Notes: generated by a model from the letters alone, not told the origin. A stretch of DNA of 64,000 bases from Streptacidiphilus sp041262165 (GCF_041262165.1 NZ_JBGCBY010000041.1:1-64000), one strand, 5' to 3'. Shown: positions 52,435 to 61,759, counted from the first letter of the stretch. Numbers and translations are program-made.

Positions 52435-52674
52435 ATGACGGCCAGCCTGTACCGCTCGAAATCCCCCAACCAGCTGGTGCATTGGGGCATCGCCCACCAG
52501 GTCTCGGCCAACGTCCTCACCGACGCCCTGGTGTTCATGGCCATCACGATGCTGGTCACCCGCACCCGAACCCTCGGCCTCTGGGCCCGCGCAGCGGCCC
52601 TGCCCGCGGCAGCGGCAGCCGAGAGCGGCACTGGCGCCGACGGCAGCACCCGCGGCGTCAGCACCTGCCCCTGA
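52435..52674 (+). CDS. small membrane protein
   Basis: 79 residues from ATG 52435, weak ribosome site. SPNQLVHWGIAHQVSANVL and DALVFMAITMLVTRTRTLGL give an amphipathic start and one probable transmembrane helix, followed by an Ala-rich tail. The bases upstream in the same frame are not clearly coding. It ends just before a strong hairpin terminator. No function is known. Confidence 0.45.
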   Translation: MTASLYRSKSPNQLVHWGIAHQVSANVLTDALVFMAITMLVTRTRTLGLWARAAALPAAAAAESGTGADGSTRGVSTCP

Positions 52675-52682
52675 GACCTGAA

Positions 52683-52728
52683 GAACAGGCGGACGGCCCC
52701 CGATCGCTCGGGGGCCGTCCGCCTGTTC
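52683..52728 (+). terminator. very strong hairpin terminator
   Basis: Perfect 21-base arms (52683-52703, starting GAACAGGCGGACGG, and 52708-52728) with a 4-base loop, eight bases after the stop of the small membrane protein. The stem is rich in G/C; no T tract follows. Confidence 0.9.
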
Positions 52729-52986
52729 TGCCCACTACGTGCGGGTGCCGATAAATGGGTTGCGCCCTGCTGGCCAGCCGCTATGGTGATGCCGTTCCAG
52801 CAGCACCGGGCCTGCCAATACGGCCCGGTTGTGACGAGTGAGGAGGTGCGTACCCGTGGTTGCCGTGATCACACGGCGCGCTCAGGCCTGCGCGCCGTAC
52901 GCCGCTTCGCCCCTTCCTCGTCACCTGCCTGCCGGATGAGCTGACTGCGCGCTCCGGTGGGCCACCCCACAGGAGTTCCCCACACC

Positions 52987-53892
52987 ATGCGTGACCGCTT
53001 TTCCGACACAGAGTCCTTTTCCCGTGTCCGTCCCAAGGGCAGCAAGCGCAACCGCCTCGGCGAGGCCGCCGAGTACAACGACTACTTCCCGACTGCCCTC
53101 GACGGCCCGCCCGAGGGCGACCGCTGGAGCAGTTGGGACCAGTCCACCCCGACCGAGAAGGGCCCCCTCCCCCGCCCCGACTGGGTGGTGACCGAGCTGG
53201 GGGCCGTCGACACCGAGCTGGGCATCGTCAAGACCGGCAAGGAGGGCGACGTCTTTCTGCTGGAGCGCCGCGTACCCGGCACCGAGCGGCGCAGCCTGCT
53301 GGCCGCCAAGCGGTACCGCGACGGGCAGCACCGGATGTTCCACCGCGATTCCGGGTATCTGGAGGGCCGCTCCCACAAGGAGTCCCGGGTCAGCCGGGCC
53401 ATGGCCAGCCGCAGCGAGTTCGGCAAGCAGGCCATCGCCGGGCAGTGGGCGGCGGCCGAGTTCGCGGCTCTTTCCCAGCTCTGGTCCGCCGGGGTGGCCG
53501 TGCCCTATCCGGTGCAGATCATTGGCACCGAGATCCTGATGGAGTTCATTGGCGAGTCCTCCGGTACGGCCGCGCCCCGGCTGGCGCAGTTGCGCGCCGA
53601 GGAGACCGACCTGGAGGACCTGTGGGAGCAACTGAGCCATAATCTCTCGCTGTTCGCCCGGGCCGGCTACGCCCATGGCGACCTCTCCGCCTACAATCTT
53701 CTGGTCCAAGAAGGACGGCTGGTGGTCATCGACGTCCCGCAGATCGTTGACGTGATCGCCAACCCGCGCGGCCGCTCTTTCCTGGAGCGCGACGTCCGCA
53801 ACGTCGGCGCCTGGTTCGTCTCCCGCGGCCTGGCCGTGCACCGGGTGGACGAGTTGGCTCTGGCCCTGGCCTTCGACGCCCGACTGGACTGA
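52987..53892 (+). CDS. RIO-family atypical serine kinase
   Basis: 301 residues from ATG 52987 with AGGAG at about 52969. RIO hallmarks: GIVKTGKEGDVFLLERR (ATP loop, about 79-95), LAAKRYR with Lys 108 for ATP, an unusually long insert HRMFHRDSGYLEGR before the helix KQAIAGQWAAAEFAALSQLW, the hinge ILMEFIGE, the catalytic loop YAHGDLSAYNLLV (about 227-239) and metal-binding VVIDVPQIVD (about 246). All catalytic residues are present. Bacterial RIO kinases are thought to phosphorylate a ribosome- or RNA-linked target, but substrates are unclear. The gene stands alone between a terminator and the tRNA-Pro fragment. Confidence 0.9.
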   Translation: MRDRFSDTESFSRVRPKGSKRNRLGEAAEYNDYFPTALDGPPEGDRWSSWDQSTPTEKGPLPRPDWVVTELGAVDTELGIVKTGKEGDVFLLERRVPGTERRSLLAAKRYRDGQHRMFHRDSGYLEGRSHKESRVSRAMASRSEFGKQAIAGQWAAAEFAALSQLWSAGVAVPYPVQIIGTEILMEFIGESSGTAAPRLAQLRAEETDLEDLWEQLSHNLSLFARAGYAHGDLSAYNLLVQEGRLVVIDVPQIVDVIANPRGRSFLERDVRNVGAWFVSRGLAVHRVDELALALAFDARLD

Positions 53893-54180
53893 GGCACGCT
53901 CACGGGCGGGGCAGCCGCGGCAGTCGGATGCCCAGCCCGCGTCGCAGGGCGGACCTGGCGGCGAGGCAGCCGATCGCGAATCAGGGGGCTGTTCGCGCGG
54001 AGCTCCGTACGGAGGACGTGTCGGACCACCGATGGTCGCGGCCTTGGGGGAGCTGCCGTCTGGCCGAAAAGGCCTGGGAGCAGCAGGTGCTGAACAGCGG
54101 TCGAGAGGCCTTGGACGGATCTGAGCTTATTGGGTGCGGCGCGGAGGTATATGCCGAAGCGAGGTCAAGAGCAGGCTTGT

Positions 54181-54225
54181 CTGGGGGTCAGGGGGTCGCA
54201 GGTTCAAATCCTGTCGTCCCGACCA
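54181..54225 (+). other. 3' half of a tRNA-Pro gene, probable att core
   Basis: The stretch from CTGGGGGT (anticodon loop with GGG) through GGTTCAAATCCTGTC (T arm) to CGTCCCGACCA (acceptor 3' side and CCA) is a tRNA-Pro 3' half. The matching 5' acceptor strand (CGGGACG) and D arm are absent upstream, so the tRNA cannot be whole. Such 3' halves are att core sites left by integrases; pSAM2-type elements are known to use the tRNA-Pro segment from anticodon loop to 3' end. A complete tyrosine integrase points toward it from 1.8 kb away. Confidence 0.7.
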
Positions 54226-54763
54226 GCATCACTGCAGGTCGGAGGCCGTTTTCGCCGGAAGGCGGGGGCGGCCCTTTCGGCGTGTCGCGGGCTGGTGGTC
54301 GCAGGATGGTCGCGTCGTCGCAGACTGGATGGCTCGGCGCGGTTCGGTCAATCCCTTGGAAATGCTGGGCAGTTGACCTTCATCATCGTTGATGGTCTGT
54401 CGGGGGGATGTCGGCGCCCTCCATGATCGGGTGACGCCTGGAACGGCCGGTTGACCGGCCCGCCGACCGTAGTGCGGCTTTGAGTGAACTTTGTCAGTAT
54501 TTTTGGGCCGGAATCGCGGTCGCCGGGTCCGAGCGGTGAGCATTCTGATGCGACCACCTGGCGACCACCTGGGCCGACATCGGGGCGTTGAGCTGGGCCG
54601 ACCCCTTTAGGATGCGCAAGGTGCCTCCTCACTCCTTCGGCTGACTTCCCGTGCTGCGTTGACTTTCGACCTGTGGCCGGGGCGGGCTCGGATAAAGCAC
54701 ACGGATGCGTGATGCCTTGCTGTGGAAGGCCCGCAGCCCGGTAGCGCTCAGTAATCTGCCGCC
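54226..54763. other. non-coding stretch after the tRNA fragment
   Basis: No frame shows coding character. A direct repeat of GCGACCACCTG occurs twice in a row near 54549-54570. It could hold arm-type sites for the integrase, but I cannot define any. The end should contain the promoter of the gene at 54764. Confidence 0.4.
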
Positions 54764-56311
54764 ATGTCCTCGACTCATTCCGATCCGCGCATTCGGCTGG
54801 GCCAGATCCTGGATCCCACAATTCCGCTGGGGCCGTTCGAGGACATGGTCCTCACCTTCCACGAGTCGCCGTCCGGCACGGGCAAGTCCCACGGGGACCC
54901 GCAGTGCCGCATGCTCCGACCAGGTCGTGTCATCACCTTCCGAGAGAGGCAACTCAAGCTCGCCGTCGGCAACTTGTGCGGGCACTGCGCGTGGCCCGTG
55001 CCGGACGGCCACCCGGTCGTCGATTTCGTCGGCGCGGTGACGGCGGTCGCGGGCCTGCGGACCTGGACCGGCAGGGCCTGCGGACTGGGCCCCGGGGGAG
55101 CGGAGGGCAGCGCCGGGCAGGCTGCAGTGAACATCGACGTGTCCTTGGACGGGCAGTCGGGGGCGCCGGTTGGCTCCGCGCAGCTGCGGGACCTGCGGGA
55201 GCAGTGCTGTCGGCACTGGCGTCGCATGCACACGTGCATGCTCGCCAGCTATGCCGCCACGACCGCCTACCCCTGCCTAGGCGTGTGGGCGCGGCCCCTC
55301 CAGGTGGCGCTCGCCGAGGTCATCGAGTGCCGACGGCAGGAACTGGCTGCCCTCTTGCCGGTGGCGGACCTGGTGCAGGCGGCCTGCGCTGCAGCGCTCC
55401 CGGAAGCGGTACCGGTGTCCGGGCCGGGGTTCGCGGGCCTGGGCAGCGAGGCGCCGCAAGTGCTCCAGCGGGCGTGGTGCCAGTGGCAGGGCGCGGTCGG
55501 TTCCAGCTGGGGTGCGCTGGAGGAGAGCCGGTCAGCGGCCGCCACCGTGGTGTACGAGGCTTTCGGCCGACGCCGCAAAGGTCGCGCGGAAGCGCTACAA
55601 GCGCTCGACCTGTTGATCGCCGACTGGAGCACGCAGGCGCGTGCTCAGGCCGCCCAGTACGAGAGCGCCCCTGGTCGGCTGGTCACCGTCCAGATCCCGC
55701 CGATCACTCGCGACACGCTGACCGGCGCCGAACAGGACCCGCTCACCCGCTGGGACGCCGGCATCGTCGCCACCCAGCAAGTCTCGGCGTTGTGGCCGCA
55801 GGGAAGCATCGAACTTTTGCTTCCAGAGCCCGTGGCCGGGCGCCTGTTCGGAAACGCGGAGCCCGTCGGGCCAAAGGAGGAAGGCCCTCTACCGCTGGAA
55901 CCGCTGTCGCAGGGCGAGGAGCACCTGGGGGCGTCGGCTCGGGTCAAGGCCCGGTCCGACTGGGGAGCTGCTGCCGGACCGGGCCGTCGGCGAGATGGGG
56001 GCGGGCCTCTACGCGGCGTTACCCAGGTCCGTCGGTTGTGTGTCGGGGGTGTCTTCGATATCGGCGAGGTCCAGGGCTCCGGACAGGGCATTGACGGCGT
56101 CGTCGGCGGCGTGCTTGAGGAGGTGGCCGTAGATGTTGATGGTGGTGGACAGGGTGGAGTGCCGCAGGGCCTTGGACACCACGGCAAGGGACACACCCTC
56201 GCTGATCATGATGGTGGCTGCGGTGTGGCGAACGTCGTGCAGCCCGATCCTGGGCACCCCGGCCTCGGCCGAGCGCCGGCGCAGTTGGTCCAGGACCCAC
56301 TGGGGCCGTAG
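54764..56311 (+). CDS. hypothetical protein, altered C-terminus over the integrase gene
   Basis: Starts at ATG 54764. The first about 370 residues are natural: PRIRLGQILDPTIPLGPFED, MVLTFHESPSGTGKSHGD, LAVGNLCGHCAWPVPDGH (Cys pair), helical RPLQVALAEVIECRRQELAA, and EALQALDLLIADWSTQARAQ. From about 56009 the frame runs antisense through the integrase gene and has no protein character. From about 55875 a different frame looks more natural (KALYRWNRC...GELLPDRAVGEMGAGLYAAL), so the real end was probably lost by a frameshift. It lies between the att-like core and the integrase. Function unknown. Confidence 0.5.
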   Translation: MSSTHSDPRIRLGQILDPTIPLGPFEDMVLTFHESPSGTGKSHGDPQCRMLRPGRVITFRERQLKLAVGNLCGHCAWPVPDGHPVVDFVGAVTAVAGLRTWTGRACGLGPGGAEGSAGQAAVNIDVSLDGQSGAPVGSAQLRDLREQCCRHWRRMHTCMLASYAATTAYPCLGVWARPLQVALAEVIECRRQELAALLPVADLVQAACAAALPEAVPVSGPGFAGLGSEAPQVLQRAWCQWQGAVGSSWGALEESRSAAATVVYEAFGRRRKGRAEALQALDLLIADWSTQARAQAAQYESAPGRLVTVQIPPITRDTLTGAEQDPLTRWDAGIVATQQVSALWPQGSIELLLPEPVAGRLFGNAEPVGPKEEGPLPLEPLSQGEEHLGASARVKARSDWGAAAGPGRRRDGGGPLRGVTQVRRLCVGGVFDIGEVQGSGQGIDGVVGGVLEEVAVDVDGGGQGGVPQGLGHHGKGHTLADHDGGCGVANVVQPDPGHPGLGRAPAQLVQDPLGP

Positions 56312-57256
56312 CGGCGCCCCGTCGACCATCGCGAACACCAGGCCTTCCAGCGGTGCGCCCGGCGGCAGCAGGAAACGCTGGTAGTCGGCCTGCCGGCGCA
56401 ACGCGGCCACGACCCTGGGGGACAGGCTCACCCAGTTGCGGCTCGCCTTGGTCTTCGGCGGCCCCAGGTGCAGCTGATTGTTGTTGACCGTCGCCAGGGT
56501 CCAGCGTACGAACAGCTTGCGCTCCATCAGGTGCACGTCCGCCCAGTGCAGCCCGAGCGCCTCACCGCGCCGAAGGCCTGTCCCCAGCAGTAGCTCGAAG
56601 AAGTCCCGCAGCTGGTCGGCGTAGCAGTCGGCGTTGTGCCGCAGGAAAGCAGCGGCCTGGCGCGGAGTCCAGCAGGTCCGCTCGGGGGAGGCGGGGCGCG
56701 CCATGACCGCGTACAGAGCCGGGTTGTAGACCAGGCGACGGCTGCGCACAGCCGCTCCGAGTGCGCTGCGCAGGGTGGCGGCGGCCCGGTAGACCGCCAC
56801 GCGCCCGCGTCCCTTGAGTAGTTGACTGGCGACCCATTCCTCGATGTGCCGGCTGCGCAGGTCGCTCAGCCGCATCGCGCCGAACACGGGCAGCAGATCC
56901 CTGTGGACGGCGTCGTGGTAGTTGGCCGCGGTGGACGCTTTGAGGGTCCGTTCCTTCAGCGCGAGCCACTCGAGCAGGAAGGCGCCCACCGTGACCTTGG
57001 GATCCTCGAAGACCCCTGTACGTTCGGCGCTCAGCACCTGCTCCAGCACGTACAGGGCATCCTCGTAGGTGCGGTATCCACCGCGGCGGCGGGTCTTGCG
57101 CCGCCCGTCGACCGAGGGCAGGTCGACGGCGTAGGCCCAGCTGCCATGCTCCTCATCGGTCCTCAACTGCGGGCAGGTCGAGCCGATCTGGCGCCCGTCG
57201 GTGCTGCGGCAGCCGCATCGGCGGTAGATACGGCCACGGCTGGGACTGGTGGTCAT
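56009..57256 (-). CDS. int: tyrosine recombinase / integrase
   Basis: 415 residues from the ATG at 57254-57256. N-terminal Arg/Cys-rich part (GRIYRRCGCRSTDGRQIGST), an arm/core-binding SAM-like domain (VGAFLLEWLALKERTLKAST, LLPVFGAMRLSDLRSRHIEE) and the catalytic domain with LLLGTGLRRGEALGLHWADV (Arg about 229), HDVRHTAATIMISEG (HxxRH, 340-344), RHSTLSTTINIYGHL (His 366, Tyr 376). All catalytic residues are seen, so it should be active. This type moves actinomycete integrative elements into tRNA 3' ends, and the tRNA-Pro half lies 1.8 kb from its stop. Excision and integration likely depend on a small Xis not seen here. Confidence 0.9.
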   Translation of the reverse strand: MTTSPSRGRIYRRCGCRSTDGRQIGSTCPQLRTDEEHGSWAYAVDLPSVDGRRKTRRRGGYRTYEDALYVLEQVLSAERTGVFEDPKVTVGAFLLEWLALKERTLKASTAANYHDAVHRDLLPVFGAMRLSDLRSRHIEEWVASQLLKGRGRVAVYRAAATLRSALGAAVRSRRLVYNPALYAVMARPASPERTCWTPRQAAAFLRHNADCYADQLRDFFELLLGTGLRRGEALGLHWADVHLMERKLFVRWTLATVNNNQLHLGPPKTKASRNWVSLSPRVVAALRRQADYQRFLLPPGAPLEGLVFAMVDGAPLRPQWVLDQLRRRSAEAGVPRIGLHDVRHTAATIMISEGVSLAVVSKALRHSTLSTTINIYGHLLKHAADDAVNALSGALDLADIEDTPDTQPTDLGNAA

Positions 57257-57453
57257 CGTGTTTCCCCTCGGTCAGGTGATCCTGGAGGGACAAGTGCCCA
57301 CCCGTCACCTGGGCAAGGGGCTTCGGGGATCGGCGTGCGCAGCACCACAGGAGCGCGAAGCGGTGAGCGCCGGAGTCCGGCGGCCGGATATGAATGTCGT
57401 TGCTCCTGTGCGCCGGTTTTGGCTGGTCAGATCGTCACGCGACCCTCCACGGG

Positions 57454-57775
57454 AACCTCGAATTCGCAGGGGCAGCGGCCGACGCCCGCGAGCGGCTACT
57501 GCGCCGGCGTGGGGCTTACGTGCGCTTCGCGCACGACCACCCCGACCAGTTCGTGACCATGTTGCGCAGCCAGCCGGATGCCAGGCCCGGTCGGTCACGA
57601 CTCCTTCGAGTTACTGCTGCACACCGTCACCGACGCCCAAGGGTCCGAACTCATCAGCTCGAACCCTTCGCCGGAACTGATCGCATCTGGGCCACCCTGC
57701 ACGGCCTCGCCGTCCTCAGCCGGCGGCGGCCACACGAACGCTTCGGCCTGGACGAGCCGCCGGAAGACTCGCCTC
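57454..57775 (+). pseudogene. TetR-family regulator C-terminal remnant
   Basis: AADARERLLRRRGAYVRFAH and DHPDQFVTML, then in another frame SFELLLHTVTDAQGSEL, then back in the first frame IWATLHGLAVLSRRRPHERF. This order is the ligand-binding domain of TetR/AcrR regulators (A-Y-V-R-F-A-x-x-H-P-x-x-F ... ATLHGLA-L). The HTH is missing and at least two shifts are needed, so it is dead. Confidence 0.6.
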
Positions 57776-57817
57776 CAGCACCCTGTCAGCACTCCTGGGC
57801 CTCCCGGCTCCGCCATC

Positions 57818-57961
57818 GGGCCGGTGTCCCTGGAGTCGTACAACTACCCCGGCCGCTACCTCAGTTACCGTGCCAACGTTGAGCTCTGGTTGGACCCTTC
57901 CGACTCCACGAACGCGTTCCGCGTCAGCAGCTCCTACTACGCGATCGCCCTCTGGGTCTGA
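57818..57961 (+). pseudogene. AbfB (arabinose-binding) domain fragment
   Basis: GPVSLESYNYPGRYLSYRAN, VELWLDPSDSTNAFRVSS is one beta-trefoil repeat of an AbfB domain (S-Y-N-Y/F-P-G-x-Y-L-R/S), as found at the end of arabinofuranosidases and other secreted enzymes. Only about 48 residues remain, after sequence of the TetR remnant, so it is a fragment of a lost secreted-enzyme gene. Confidence 0.55.
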
Positions 57962-58088
57962 CCGCTCGTGGGCCTTGCCGTTCCTGCGCACGGCCGCACC
58001 GCTGTCCTTCCGGACCACAGCCGAAAGTCAGGAGCCGGCAGACCGGTCAAATCCGCTCCGCCGACCCATGCCGAGTTGCAGGGGCGGG

Positions 58089-59581
58089 TCACTCGCCGCG
58101 ATGGGCGCCGCGGTTGCGGCGTCCGCGCAGGGCGAGTACGCCGCCGACGGCGACGGCCAGCACGCCGGCGCCGGCGGCGTAGCCCACGGCGTCGCTCGTG
58201 CCGGTGGTGGCCAGGGCGCCCCCGGTGCTCCCGGTGGACGGGGACGCGGAGGCCGAACCGGTGCCGGACCCAGCAGCAGCGGAGGCGGAGGCGCTCGAGG
58301 ACGCGGTCGGTGTCGGAGTTGTGGCGGACACCGTTGCCTTGTTCCTGGTGAAGGTCAGTGTGCCGTAGCCGAGTTGGTCGAAGCCGCCGCTGTCGCCGCC
58401 GTAGTTTCCGCCGCCGCCTTCAGGGCGGACCTTCGCCGCGGTGGCACTGACGTACGGAGCGGGGAGCCCGCGGCGGTTGACGTAGTGGTTGTAGATCATC
58501 TCCCAGATCGGCCGGACCGCGCCTCGGCTGTTCGGGGAGGGTGCCGTCAGGGTCTGCGACCCCGACCACACGCCGGGAGCGCCGTAGTTCCAGGTCCAGG
58601 GGGTGTACGGCACGTCATAGCCCAGGTTCCACTTGGCGACGTACTCGAAGCCCTTGAGGAGGCGGCTGTCGTCATAGCCGTACAGGTCGATGCCCTGGTT
58701 CCACGCCATCTCGCAGATCGCGCCCGCCAGCCCCACGCCCAGCGTGGCGTGCCCCTGATCGCGGCCGACTTCCACCCACTGCCCCAGGCCGCCCGGGTGG
58801 ATGACCGGGATGAGGTGCTTGATGGAACCGTTGCCCGCCCCGGACTTGAAGTAGGTGACGGCCTCGTCGACCTTGGCCTGGTCGTCGCACAGGATGCCCA
58901 CGGACAGCACGCACGCCGCACTCAACAAGTCCCAGCTGCCCCAGTAGTTGGTGACGAACGCACCGTTGTGCTTGGCGAGGAAGCTGCTGCTCATGGGATA
59001 GAAGGTGTTCAGCATCATGGTCTTGAACCGGTCGAGGTCGAAGCCGCGGTAGCCGAGCATCAGCTCCGCGGCGTTCGCGAACTGGTAGCCGTAGATGCCT
59101 GCGGCGATGAACCGGTCCCCGCTGCCGGCCAGCGTCTTCATCTTCGCGGACCAGGCGTTGAGGATGTCACGGGCCGCATCCCCGTGCGCCGCGTCGCCGG
59201 TGATCTGCCAGCGCAGGGCGTTCTGGTAGGCGGCGTGGATGTCGTAGAACATGGCAGCGTAGTTGTCCGATGCGCCGGATCCGCGGTAGACGGTGGCCTG
59301 CGGATTGGTCTTCCACGTGCTCTGCGAGACCGAGTTGGCCACCAGCCGGTTCCAGCCGGCCGTCACGGGCTGCGCGCCCGCCTTCACCTTGGCCGCCATG
59401 CGGTCCAAGTCGGCCTGCGTGTGCAGCAACCCGGGGTGCGCGAACACCCCGGTGGCCGCCGCGGCGGTACCACGTCCCAGGGGGCGACTGTGCCGCCAGT
59501 CAGTGCCACGGTGCCCACACCGGTCGCCAAGCCACCGGCGATCTGCAGCAGGCTCCGGCGGTTAAGCATCTGCTGGCTCAT
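58089..59581 (-). CDS. Tat-exported, wall-anchored alginate-lyase-family protein (one frameshift)
   Basis: The start, at the ATG 59579-59581 or a TTG 12 bases upstream behind AGGGAG, gives a Tat signal (MLNRRSLLQIAGGLATGVG). The mature part lies one base off; a single extra C in the C5 run at about 59485-59489 would join them. From VFAHPGLLHTQADLDRMAAK the alpha-toroid fold of alginate lyases follows: WKTNPQATVYRGS, TNYWGSWDLLSAACVLSVGI, FKSGAGNGSIKHLIPVIHPG, EVGRDQGHATLGVGLAGAIC and WNQGIDLYGYDD. A Ser/Ala linker leads to LATTGTSDAVG, a hydrophobic helix and an Arg-rich tail: a sortase-E (LAxTG) anchor. It should cleave uronate polymers at the cell surface; the substrate is inferred. The frameshift may be a base error. 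Confidence 0.75.
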
Positions 59582-60013
59582 GTTCTGGCTCAACTGTTCT
59601 CCCTGGTCGGATTCGGTTCTACGCCAAGGAGACTGGCCGGCCGACGGGCCATGACAAGAAGTCGCAACCTGAGCCCTCGCCCGGACTGTGCGTCCTGCGC
59701 CACGATCAGGACCTGCGCCACCGGTGAAGGCCACTCCGACACTGCGGCTCGACAACCGGGACCGGCCCCGAGGTTGGGAGCTGCTGCGGCTTATCCCCGC
59801 GCGGGTGCCCCTGGCGTGCCGTATTCCCTGCTCCTCGGTGCGGCGACTGCTCGCCACCTCTACGGTCCGCGGCACACCACCATGGTCAGCCCATGGGCCG
59901 GCCTCGAGCCACGGCGGGTCTGCCGCGTTTGTCCGGTCCGGATCCGGGCTGGTTCGTTCCGCTGAGTGCGCCGCAATAGGACGCCTACGTCGTGTCGTGC
60001 GTCAAGCGCCTGG
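59582..60013. other. intergenic, nothing recognised
   Basis: About 430 bases between two minus-strand genes. No frame has coding character. It should contain the promoter for the alginate-lyase-family gene. I see no clear terminator for the VOC operon. Confidence 0.4.
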
Positions 60014-60724
60014 TTACTCGGCTTGCGAGGGTTCGAGAATGAGGAACTCGTTCCCCTCGGGGTCCGCAAGCAGCTGCCAGCGTGACTCGTCCATTCCGAC
60101 GTCCACATGTGAGGCGCCGGCGTCCAGCAGACGATTCACCTCGACCGAGGGATCGCAGCCGACGCCGGCCGTGAGGGCCAGCTGCACGCGGTTCCGGCCT
60201 GCCTTGGGTGCCACTGGCGGGCCCATGACCAGTGTGGGTCCGTCGCCAGCCGCCGAGACGAGCCTGACGCCCCAGTCGCCCTCGTCCGCGATCGACCAAC
60301 CGCTCGCCTCCGCCCAGAACCGGCCCTGGCTGCTCGGATCGGCGGCGTCCTGGCAGATCTGGGCAAGCCGACTGTGGAAGCCCGCCTTGGGCAGGACGCA
60401 GAATTCGTTACCCTCCGGGTCGGCGAGCACCTCCCACGGCACCGCGCCCTGTCCGATGTCCACGCAGGTGGCGCCCAGGGCGAGCAGGCGCCGCACTTCG
60501 TCCGGGTCGCCCGTGAGATCGAGGTGCACCCGGTTCTTTGCGGTCTTCGGCCGCGTCGAGGGGACGAACAGCAGTCCGACGTCGTCCGCGCTGCGCGGGC
60601 GGATGCCCGTGCCGTCATCGATCGAGCCGTCGTCGGTGGGTTCCCATTCCAGGGCCTGCGCCCAGAAGCGGGCCAGCAGGGGGTCCGACGCCTCGATGAC
60701 GACCATGGTCAGCTTCTTCGGCAT
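60014..60724 (-). CDS. two-domain VOC (glyoxalase/bleomycin-resistance fold) protein
   Basis: 236 residues from the ATG at 60722-60724 with AAAGGAGT upstream. Two similar halves, each with the paired beta-alpha-beta units of the VOC fold: KKLTMVVIEASDPLLARFWA ... NRVHLDLTGDPDEVRRLLAL ... WEVLADPEGNEFCVLP, and SSQGRFWAEASGWSIADEGD ... NRVQLALTAGV ... WQLLADPEGNEFLILEP. The repeated DPEGNEF carries the usual metal-ligand Glu. VOC proteins bind or transform small molecules. This is the last gene of a three-gene operon, 36 bases after the previous one. Confidence 0.85.
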   Translation of the reverse strand: MPKKLTMVVIEASDPLLARFWAQALEWEPTDDGSIDDGTGIRPRSADDVGLLFVPSTRPKTAKNRVHLDLTGDPDEVRRLLALGATCVDIGQGAVPWEVLADPEGNEFCVLPKAGFHSRLAQICQDAADPSSQGRFWAEASGWSIADEGDWGVRLVSAAGDGPTLVMGPPVAPKAGRNRVQLALTAGVGCDPSVEVNRLLDAGASHVDVGMDESRWQLLADPEGNEFLILEPSQAE

Positions 60725-60760
60725 GCAGGTGACTCCTTTCAGCTATGGGCCGGAGGCAGA

Positions 60761-61759
60761 TCAGTTGTAGGTACTGATTTCGATCAGGTTGCCGTCGGGG
60801 TCGCGCAGGTAAGTGCTGGTGATGGTGCCATGGGCACCGGTACGCGGTACGGGGCCTTCTTCCACGGGCACTCCGCAGGCGGACAGGTGGGCCAGGACCT
60901 GTTCTTGCGACGTTTCGGTGACCAGGCACAGGTCGGCGCTGCCGGGGGTGGGATGCGTGGCGTGCGGGAGGAGTTCGCGGCCGACCTGGTGGAGGTTGAT
61001 CTTGCTTGTGCCGAAGGCCAGCGCGCGGCGTCCCTCGCCGAAGATGAGCGGGCGCATGCTCAGGACGCGTTCGTAGAAGCCGACGGTCCGTTCGATGTCG
61101 GCGACGGTCAGTACCAGGTGGTCCAGGCCGGTGATCCGGATCCCTGACCGCAGGTCGGGGGCGTACCGGCTGAGCTGCTGTACGCAGGCTTCCCACGCTG
61201 CGGCGGAGAGCAGGTCGCGCGAGCCGGTGAACAGCCGGTGCAGGGCGGGGCCGTAGCGGTCGGCGAGGTCAGCATTGTGCGCCAGCACGTCGAGTTCGTT
61301 GGCGGCGGTGATCTCGAGGAAGGCGCGCACGTCCGGCTCTGGTGGGGTGTGCTCACGGCCGGTGAAGCGGTCGCGGAAGACCACCGGTCGCGCGCTCGCC
61401 AATCGCGGATACACGACGCCGCGGTCACAGCTCGCGTAGAGGTGGACCAGTGCCTCGGCCCGTTCGCCGATCAGCTCGGCGAGGAGTGCGCGCTCGGTGG
61501 TGTCCATCAGGGCTTGGTCGAACCCGTCGGTTCCGTACGCCGCGTGGCACAGTCCCGCAGCCCGCACGTCCGGATCGGTGCCCCACTCGTCCAGGAGGCG
61601 CGCGACGCGGATCAGGTGATCCAGGAGCGTTCCGCCGGGGTGGGGCATCTCGCTGGCGCCCCGGGTGCGTAAGAGCTCCTCGACGGCGGGCCACGCCACG
61701 GCACGGCCCGCGCTACTTCCCGGTGAGCTGCCGTCGGGTGGGACGATCCGCCGCATCAC
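60761..61759 (-). CDS. DUF6817 (HD-like) - VOC fusion protein
   Basis: 332 residues; GTG 61757-61759 or the next codon, ATG, is the start, overlapping the stop of the upstream gene. N-terminal domain: MPHPGGTLLDHLIRVARLLD, then AGLCHAAYGTDGFDQAL (DUF6817; the two His with H-A-A-Y-G-T resemble HD-type metal sites) and AALVHLYASCDRG. C-terminal VOC domain from about 205: ITGLDHLVLTVADIERTVGF, INLHQVGRELLPHA, ITSTYLRDPDGNLIEISTYN with the closing Glu. The fusion suggests a small-molecule binding or lyase step linked to a hydrolase-like domain. Substrate unknown. Middle gene of the operon. Confidence 0.8.
   Translation of the reverse strand: MMRRIVPPDGSSPGSSAGRAVAWPAVEELLRTRGASEMPHPGGTLLDHLIRVARLLDEWGTDPDVRAAGLCHAAYGTDGFDQALMDTTERALLAELIGERAEALVHLYASCDRGVVYPRLASARPVVFRDRFTGREHTPPEPDVRAFLEITAANELDVLAHNADLADRYGPALHRLFTGSRDLLSAAAWEACVQQLSRYAPDLRSGIRITGLDHLVLTVADIERTVGFYERVLSMRPLIFGEGRRALAFGTSKINLHQVGRELLPHATHPTPGSADLCLVTETSQEQVLAHLSACGVPVEEGPVPRTGAHGTITSTYLRDPDGNLIEISTYN

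Noticed and set aside
54181..54225. A complete tRNA-Pro gene
   Set aside because: The 5' acceptor strand and D arm are missing from the bases upstream, so only the 3' half is present.
59688..60770. A 360-codon plus-strand frame opposite the VOC gene
   Set aside because: Ser/Arg-rich antisense of a well supported VOC protein.
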